Positions 20,846 through 26,439 of a DNA stretch of 26,439 bases are shown here, piece after piece (the stretch's first letter is position 1; each line of letters starts with the position of its first letter). The notes under the pieces were generated by a model. The model was not told where the DNA came from. It was given only the letters and a program-made list of their open reading frames with translations, and ran no database searches. Origin of the DNA: Smittium mucronatum (Eukaryota > Kickxellomycota > Harpellomycetes > Harpellales > Legeriomycetaceae); assembly GCA_001953115.1 (NCBI GenBank), contig LSSL01007734.1, forward strand, positions 1 to 26,439, given 5' to 3'. A program made the translations under genes and the position numbers.

Positions 20846-22810
20846 AGAATTTTTGGAAAAAACCCGATTAAAATTTAGCTTCTTAGTTTTTTAAATTACC
20901 ACGCATCATTTTGATCATATTATTTACATTAAATAGTAAAAAATATGACTTAGTTTTTTAACATATTTTTTATGTTGAAAAATAATATTCTAAATCAAGG
21001 AAAATCATTAGCTACTTGGCTCTAAAAATTAAATATCTTTTAAATTAAGGATCGTTTTCATTTTTCCTTGAAATTTATTCCCTTAAAGGCAATACAAATG
21101 ATGTATTATTATGAAAAAAAATGTGGTAGGTAAAGAAAGAAAGTCAAATAGATTTTTATAAATAGTAATTTTTATTAATATACTCTTTTATGATTTTTAG
21201 AGGTTAAACCATCGCCAAAAGTATTATCAATCTAGGAAAATTAAACCATATACTCTCTACTTCTTGATGAAAAAATTTAGAAGCCCAAAATAGTTTAATT
21301 GATGTAAATACCCCTAAATTAGGATGACTAAACTCTAATATTTTTAATTTTAACACTTCTGGCACTTAAATTAATTTTAATGATTATAATTTTTTGGTAT
21401 TAACATCTCATATCTCCACCAAAGTTAATAATGACCTATTAGGATTATCGTGGAAATATTTAGCATTGTGTATATATTCAAACCAAAGACATTACAAATT
21501 TATATGATTTTTTTTAAATGAAGGGAATAGAAAATTGGTAAATAGAATAAATAAATTATTCTTGGATATCACATTTCCAAAGCCCTATATATTAATAAGA
21601 AATTCCTCCGGAATAATTATAAAATAGCTTTTAAAAAAAAGATTTAGCTCTTTTTCTGAATTTATCCTTTAAAAATCCCTTCATATTATAAGAACCTTGA
21701 TAATTTATTTCTTTATTGAAATTTTAAAAATAAAAAAAACAAAAACAAAAACAAAGATCCGTTGTAAAAATTTGTATTAAGAGGATTATTTAATATCTGC
21801 CTGTGCCAAACTTATAAAAACCAAAAAAATTATTTCTCAGAAAACTTTCAGTTAGAAACACGATTTTTTTTATCTCTTGCGCGTTTAGAAAACATTTCTA
21901 TAAAATTTTCATAATCAAAGAATAATTTGCTAAGAGATCTAATCTGGTTATAAGAAATCGGGATTTCAAAATTTTACTCGTCTATCTAAACTTCCGCGAT
22001 ATTGGACTGATATATATATTTTTTAAAAAAATAGTTGGTAAATTCCGAGTATTAGCGAAAGCTTATTTGTCTATATTTTTTCAAAAGTGTTACGATTTGT
22101 ACAAGCTTGAAGAGTTTTATAGGTATGTTTTAAACTATCTCTCATAAAAAATAAATCATCCTTTATTTAAAGCATTGTAGAGTAAATTTTAGATAAAGAT
22201 ACTCTAATAGTTTAGTCTAGCTATGTTGGAAAAATTAAATTGTGTTTCTGATATAATAGCTTAATAACTTTTTATAAAAAGAATCTTCGAAATCGAAAAT
22301 TAACTTTTTTTATTTTATTTTTAAATATAAATTAATAATATAAACATCTTTTTGGGCGCTCCAAAATTGAAATTACTAAATTTCTTTTCTATTATTAAAA
22401 TTCGGAAAGCTAATAAATTCTAGTTTGTTTTTATTATCTGCTTCAGTGCTAATATAAATTCCCATCTTAAACAATTTCATAGAATGTAAAAAAAATATCC
22501 ATCTATAAAATGATATCAACATCCTCGAAATTTTATAAGAGTTCTTTGATGCCTTTAGTGATCTCTGCACACTGGCTTTTTGAATTTTTTATGTCTATCT
22601 GTCCAAATAAAAGATACATTTAACAAAACATAAAATCTATCGTAAAAAACCCCGCAAGTAAATACATATTTATTCTAAATTTAAAGCGACTATAATATTG
22701 ATATATCCTATTTTCCGGCAAAAACTATTAGATTTAAAGGGGGGGGGGGTGTTCTTTCATTGCTAGTGGTCTAAAATTTTCCAATTTAAATGACTGACAT
22801 TTAAATATTT
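20846..22810. other. Noncoding AT-rich DNA
   Basis: No gene recognised on either strand. It contains an AAAAAC repeat at 21736..21756 and a G10 run at 22740..22749. The 64-codon minus-strand frame at 22376..22570 shows no domain or signal and is left out. Confidence 0.5.
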
Positions 22811-23427
22811 ATTTTTATATCATGGAGTTTTATTTTAAGGTATCACAATTAAAAGCCATAATAAAAAAACATTAAAGAAAAAATCTTGTAAAAAAGACTA
22901 TTATCCTAATCACAATAAACTCTTCTGCCGAGTTACCGGTTGAGTATCCATTGATAAAGGGTTCATTCTACTAACCGAAATTTTTTTCCCTTGCATTGCT
23001 TCAAGTAGGTGTACGACTGAGGTTACAAGCAATTAAGAATTAAGTTCTTTGTCAACGAAAAACGATCCGTTGAAGCTATTGAGATCCTAGCTATAGCTTA
23101 AACCATTTGGGATTAATAAAAATAGGCTCCTACCCAAACGTGGTATTGATCGACTTGGCTCTCCTACTAATAGCTGCCTGAAGCTGAGATCTGATAACTG
23201 TCGAACGCTGGACTTGTTCGCAGAAAATGCTTCAGGGTGTGCTAAGTGACAGGTTCCTCTTGTTTCGAGATGGTACTTCATTTGGAATCGCTGATCTCAG
23301 AGTCTTTGCGGGCTGTCTCCACCGCTCCTATCAAGGAATTTCGCAAGACTGTGCATGATTTTAGTATAGCGTACTTCAAAAATCTCACTACTTACGACCC
23401 TAAACCATGGCAAGGGTATTTTACTCT
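22811..23427 (-). mobile_element. Retroposon copy C, apparently full length (617 bp), inverted
   Basis: Minus-strand copy of the 18220..18840 element, with many substitutions spread along its length (for example GTTTGGGTAGGAGCCT and GTAACCTCAG are retained). The 3' tail reads ACTCCATGATATAAAAAT. Small frames crossing it (23087..23281 minus, 23246..23512 plus) are not conserved in copy B and are not considered genes. Confidence 0.75.
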
Positions 23428-23447
23428 TCTGAGCTGGCCAACATTAA

Positions 23448-23611
23448 CCCTTTCAGGGGCAAAGGTACAAAAAATGGTTTTCACTTTTTGCTCAATGTTT
23501 TCATTAGGCTAATAAATACTGTATACCATTGGATAAATCAAGAAGTTAGGCCAATTGAAAAGACTGATTTGAACAAATAGGAGTGATGCTTAAATTTGAG
23601 CCCGGAAAGGG
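23448..23611. mobile_element. piggyBac-type MITE, 164 bp, TTAA on both sides
   Basis: TTAA 23444..23447, tip CCCTTTCAGGGGCAAAGG, and at the other end GAGCCCGGAAAGGG then TTAA 23612..23615. Its right end, reverse-complemented, matches the left end of the next copy (CCCTTTCCGGGCYCAAATTT and a CACTCCTATTTG block), so the two neighbours are in opposite orientation. Confidence 0.85.
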
Positions 23612-23789
23612 TTAATGTTGCTTTACTTTCACCTTAAATACGATTGCATCCTATTGGTAGTATTGTATTATATACCAAATAGACTTCTTTAAGCTTTAGC
23701 AAATCAGAGCTCTCGAGTAATTCTGGCAACAAAATGGCTAAACAAAAAACTCTAGGTTTTTTAACACAAATAAATCATACCTTTTTTAA

Positions 23790-23951
23790 CCCTTTCCGGG
23801 CCCAAATTTGTGCCTCACTCCTATTTGTGTATATGCTCTATTTTAATTATCTAGTCCTTTGATTCGATTAATAATATACAAATATTATTAACCTAATGAT
23901 AACATTGATCTAAAAATGAATGCCATTTTTTGTGAATCGGCACTACAAGGG
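23790..23951. mobile_element. piggyBac-type MITE, 162 bp, TTAA on both sides
   Basis: TTAA 23786..23789, tip CCCTTTCCGGGCCCAAATTT, and right tip GGCACTACAAGGG then TTAA 23952..23955. The subterminal ATTTTTTGTGAATC block corresponds to the GTACAAAAAATGG side of the 23448 copy in reverse complement. Confidence 0.85.
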
Positions 23952-23955
23952 TTAA

Positions 23956-24380
23956 GGCCTTGGCTCTGTAAAGGTTGGCACATAATAAAAAGAGAATTTC
24001 TATTTACTGCTATTCAATAATTTTGAAGAATTCTATTGTTTGCTGAAGGTATCCAGTCTAATACTCCAATTATTTAATCTACGAACTTGGTCAGAGAATT
24101 GTTACCCAAAACACCGATGTAGCTTAGCCAATCTGGTGCTTAACCCAAATTAAAAAAACGAATAAAACCGTTCATTTGGCTATATTTCACATTATTATTA
24201 ATGGCGCGAATATATTTTTTTAATGCTAGACTGAATAACCTATAGAAATCGACTGAAGTAATATTATTATCTAATAAAACTTGGAAATCAGTGAAAGTTT
24301 AACAATAAGACGTCAGCTCACATGAGTAAAGTTCCAGCAATGACTTCGTTTTTTTGACCAATATATTGTTTTTGATTTCT
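23956..24380. other. Noncoding spacer before the LITAF gene
   Basis: No gene or repeat recognised apart from the retroposon fragment at its right edge. Confidence 0.5.
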
Positions 24381-24441
24381 GCACTTGGTGCCTTTTTTTT
24401 TTTTTGTATCACGGAATTTTATTGTAAGAGCACTTGGTGCC
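24381..24441. repeat. Target-site duplication GCACTTGGTGCC flanking retroposon D
   Basis: The 12-bp repeats at 24381..24392 and 24430..24441 are identical and lie directly outside the insertion. The sequence is much less AT-rich than its surroundings, so a chance match is unlikely. Confidence 0.9.
24393..24429 (-). mobile_element. 37-bp retroposon insertion with 12-bp target duplication (copy D)
   Basis: Thirteen T followed by GTATCACGGAATTTTATTGT (reverse complement ...ATAAAATTCCGTGATAC plus A13) is the last 24 or so bp of the retroposon with its tail. It is bracketed by perfect direct repeats GCACTTGGTGCC at 24381..24392 and 24430..24441. This is the product expected of target-primed reverse transcription that stopped almost at once. 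Confidence 0.9.
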
Positions 24442-24756
24442 AAGATCTAAAAAGAGCCAAAAAGGAGCCGTTAGTATGACAGCGTCAACCTTTGGTGGCT
24501 TCAGTCATATTTTTTATCGAATTTATGTTACTCTTAATCCCTTTTTATTTAGGTGGGTTAGAAGCTAAGGAGAAAAAATATTTCCGATAATGATGATGAA
24601 GAAAGCCACCTTGGCAAAATAATTGTAATTTTGACCATTTTAGTATTTGATACTAAAACAATCATCCTTGTTATAGAAATTATTTTGATGTTTAACGATA
24701 ATAGCTCCTCGGGTTAGCAAAGAAGCTGTTATCGGTTTAGTAACCCTTAGAAACTA

Positions 24757-24768
24757 TATAAAAAGGCT
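24757..24768 (+). promoter_or_regulatory. TATA box of the LITAF-domain gene
   Basis: TATATAAAAAGG followed by CTCG stands about 195 bp before the ATG. A TATTATCCAACTCACTC stretch at 24788..24806 would fit a start site about 30-45 bp downstream, leaving a 5' leader of about 160 nt. The core matches the one before the secreted-protein gene. Confidence 0.6.
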
Positions 24769-24960
24769 CGAAAAAGACATAATTATTATTATTATCCAAC
24801 TCACTCAATCAAAAATTGATTTTAAACCCAAAGCAGTAAGCATCAAGAGTCTAAGCGAAACACTAAGGATTCAAGGAAATAATAATAATAACTTATCCAT
24901 ATACTCCTGATATTTCAAATACCCACAACCTCATTCTCATCTTTCTAAGAAAAATAAATC

Positions 24961-25428
24961 ATGATCTGTAAAAAAGAGAGCTCCGATGCCCAAAAGTATG
25001 CACCTGTAACTGACAGCGAAAACAAACAATCATACAATCATGAATATGAGAATACAGATGAAGGAAAAAACTCTTCACCCTATAATCAAAATCAAGCTCG
25101 CTCGCATTCTGCAGATAGACTTCCTGAATACGAATATTACCCAGTAGCTTCTTCTTGTCAAAAGGTACAGGGAGTTCCCGTAAATATAGTCTGTCCAAGG
25201 TGTAAAAAAAATGTCTTAACAATGGTCGAAAGAAAGTATGGTGTCAAAACTGGAATAGCTGTTGGAGCAACGGCATTCGTCTGCTGGCCACTATTCTGGG
25301 TTCCCTTTCTTATCAAACCTCTGAAGGATAAAGTTCACATATGCCCAAACTGCAATTTTAACATAGGTAAGAATGTTTATGTTGAAAATATTGCAGCTAA
25401 ATTACCAGAAAACCATTCCAGCAAATAA
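24961..25428 (+). CDS. LITAF-domain zinc-ribbon membrane-associated protein (155 aa)
   Basis: This is the LITAF/SIMPLE-like zinc ribbon family, whose known members sit on the cytosolic face of endosomal and lysosomal membranes by a monotopic helix and act in trafficking. Residues 1-70 are hydrophilic and Asn/Ser/Glu-rich. The domain follows: CPRC at 78-81 (first zinc half), a hydrophobic segment at about 97-118 (GIAVGATAFVCWPLFWVPFL), then KDKVHICPNC with C128 and C131 (second half) and NFNIG. Family length is typical for a single-domain member. The start is the first ATG, preceded by stops and by AAAAATAAATC. It is a single exon. The stop TAA is followed by an A/T-rich palindrome (AAAAAGGACCTTTTT). 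A decayed paralogue lies 4.1 kb upstream in the same orientation. Function in this organism is inferred only from the domain. Confidence 0.9.
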   Translation: MICKKESSDAQKYAPVTDSENKQSYNHEYENTDEGKNSSPYNQNQARSHSADRLPEYEYYPVASSCQKVQGVPVNIVCPRCKKNVLTMVERKYGVKTGIAVGATAFVCWPLFWVPFLIKPLKDKVHICPNCNFNIGKNVYVENIAAKLPENHSSK

Positions 25429-26439
25429 AAAAAAGGACCTTTTTATACCTTGGATAACATTACTTTTTTTTCACTCTTATATTATTATTTTATTAAAAAG
25501 CATTACTTTTACCTACAATCTCTCAAAATAAAAACAAATTAAAAACTATAAATTCACTATTTATCAAACATATTCTTTATATGAAACTCCATACACTTAA
25601 TTTTTTAAATTATATTAATAAATTCTTTTTGGTTAGATTTATAGATGTTCACATATAAAAATTAAGGTTTTTTTTTTGGATAAATCAAGTGTCTATTTTC
25701 GACGAAAACATCATATATATATATTTTTAATGGAATATATTATAGTAATAAGTTTTGCTTAAACTGATATTCAAATGCGAAGTTGCTAAACTTGCAAAAT
25801 AAAATATTTGATAAAATTCCCCTTTTTCCAATTCGCAGTTAACAAATTTCCATCAATATTTTTAAAGATATGATATATTTTTTTAATCATATTAATTATG
25901 TCCCATTTTTCAGGCTCTCAAGTTTAATAAATTGAAAATTAATCTTAATAAGAGTAAAATTGAGAATTTTCTAGAATCTATAAATAATAACAGTGGGTAG
26001 TTAAAATCAGATATCTCTATAACTAATCTTTTTTATACTGAGTTTACTTTGAATTCCAATAATATTTATTATTGGTATGGCTATCGATTTTTTTATTGTA
26101 AACCATTGACTTTATTATTAAATTTTTGTGTTTTAATATAATTTCTTTTAGGAATTTCGATATCTTAATTTAAAATCAGATAATTTCTAGAAAAAAATTG
26201 AAAATACCTTTGAGTTATCAGATTTGATTCTGGAATCCGAATTTTTTTTAGAAGAATGTTGAGTTATTTTGTTTAATGAAGTTTTTTAAAGAACGGATTG
26301 GTAATTCCTTTAAGTTTTGTGATAATATTTGACCAGCTTATAAAATGTGAATACTAATCTTAGTTATAGTTAAATTTTTTATATTTAAAACTTTTTCCCT
26401 GTCTTTCTTCGGTTGAAACCCCACCGGTTTTCGTAATTA
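25429..26439. other. Noncoding AT-rich DNA to the window end
   Basis: Contains the 3' flank of the LITAF gene. No further gene, RNA or repeat was recognised. Confidence 0.5.

Noticed and set aside
23087..23512. Frames at 23087..23281 (-) and 23246..23512 (+)
   Set aside because: They cross the retroposon copy C and part of a MITE and are not conserved in copy B.
1..26439. CRISPR arrays, rRNA or tRNA genes
   Set aside because: No spaced direct-repeat array or recognisable rRNA was seen. I did not recognise a tRNA cloverleaf by eye, but a tRNAscan run would be needed to exclude one.

Overview
This is a very AT-rich eukaryotic window (clearly more than 70% A+T by eye) with few genes. It is eukaryotic because one gene carries a spliceosomal intron with a textbook AG|GTAAGA donor. 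Two genes have TATA boxes, and the rest is dominated by eukaryotic transposon families: HARBI1-like, MULE, piggyBac-like MITEs and a poly(A)-tailed retroposon. I cannot place the organism. A small AT-rich protist, parasite or reduced animal would all fit.

Only two genes look intact. On the minus strand, 2606..417 is a two-exon gene for a secreted Cys-rich protein of about 699 residues. Its exons look like two separate reading frames, but they join in phase across a 90-nt intron. On the plus strand, 24961..25428 is a one-exon LITAF-domain zinc-ribbon membrane-associated protein behind a strong TATA box. A decayed paralogue of it lies at about 20469..20845.

From left to right: a truncated copy of a roughly 620-bp retroposon (1..253); the secreted-protein gene; noncoding DNA with two foldback-like structures built from 15-bp repeats (about 3506..4618) next to a half piggyBac-type MITE; a HARBI1-like transposase broken by one frameshift (6183..7246); about 4.5 kb of noncoding AT-rich DNA; and a 4.36-kb MULE transposon (about 11801..16157). 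The MULE has 541-bp, nearly perfect terminal inverted repeats around a transposase with many stops and a lost catalytic Asp. Then come degenerate repeat DNA (16158..18006), a complete TTAA-flanked MITE and a full-length retroposon copy (18220..18840), the LITAF relic, an inverted retroposon copy (23427..22811), two more TTAA-flanked MITEs, a 37-bp retroposon insertion with a 12-bp target-site duplication, and the LITAF gene.

The two intact genes show no sign of working together. The window reads as gene-poor DNA shaped by at least five mobile-element families. None of the transposases here looks functional as it stands, although several insertions look young: the MULE arms, the 12-bp duplication and the single HARBI1 frameshift.
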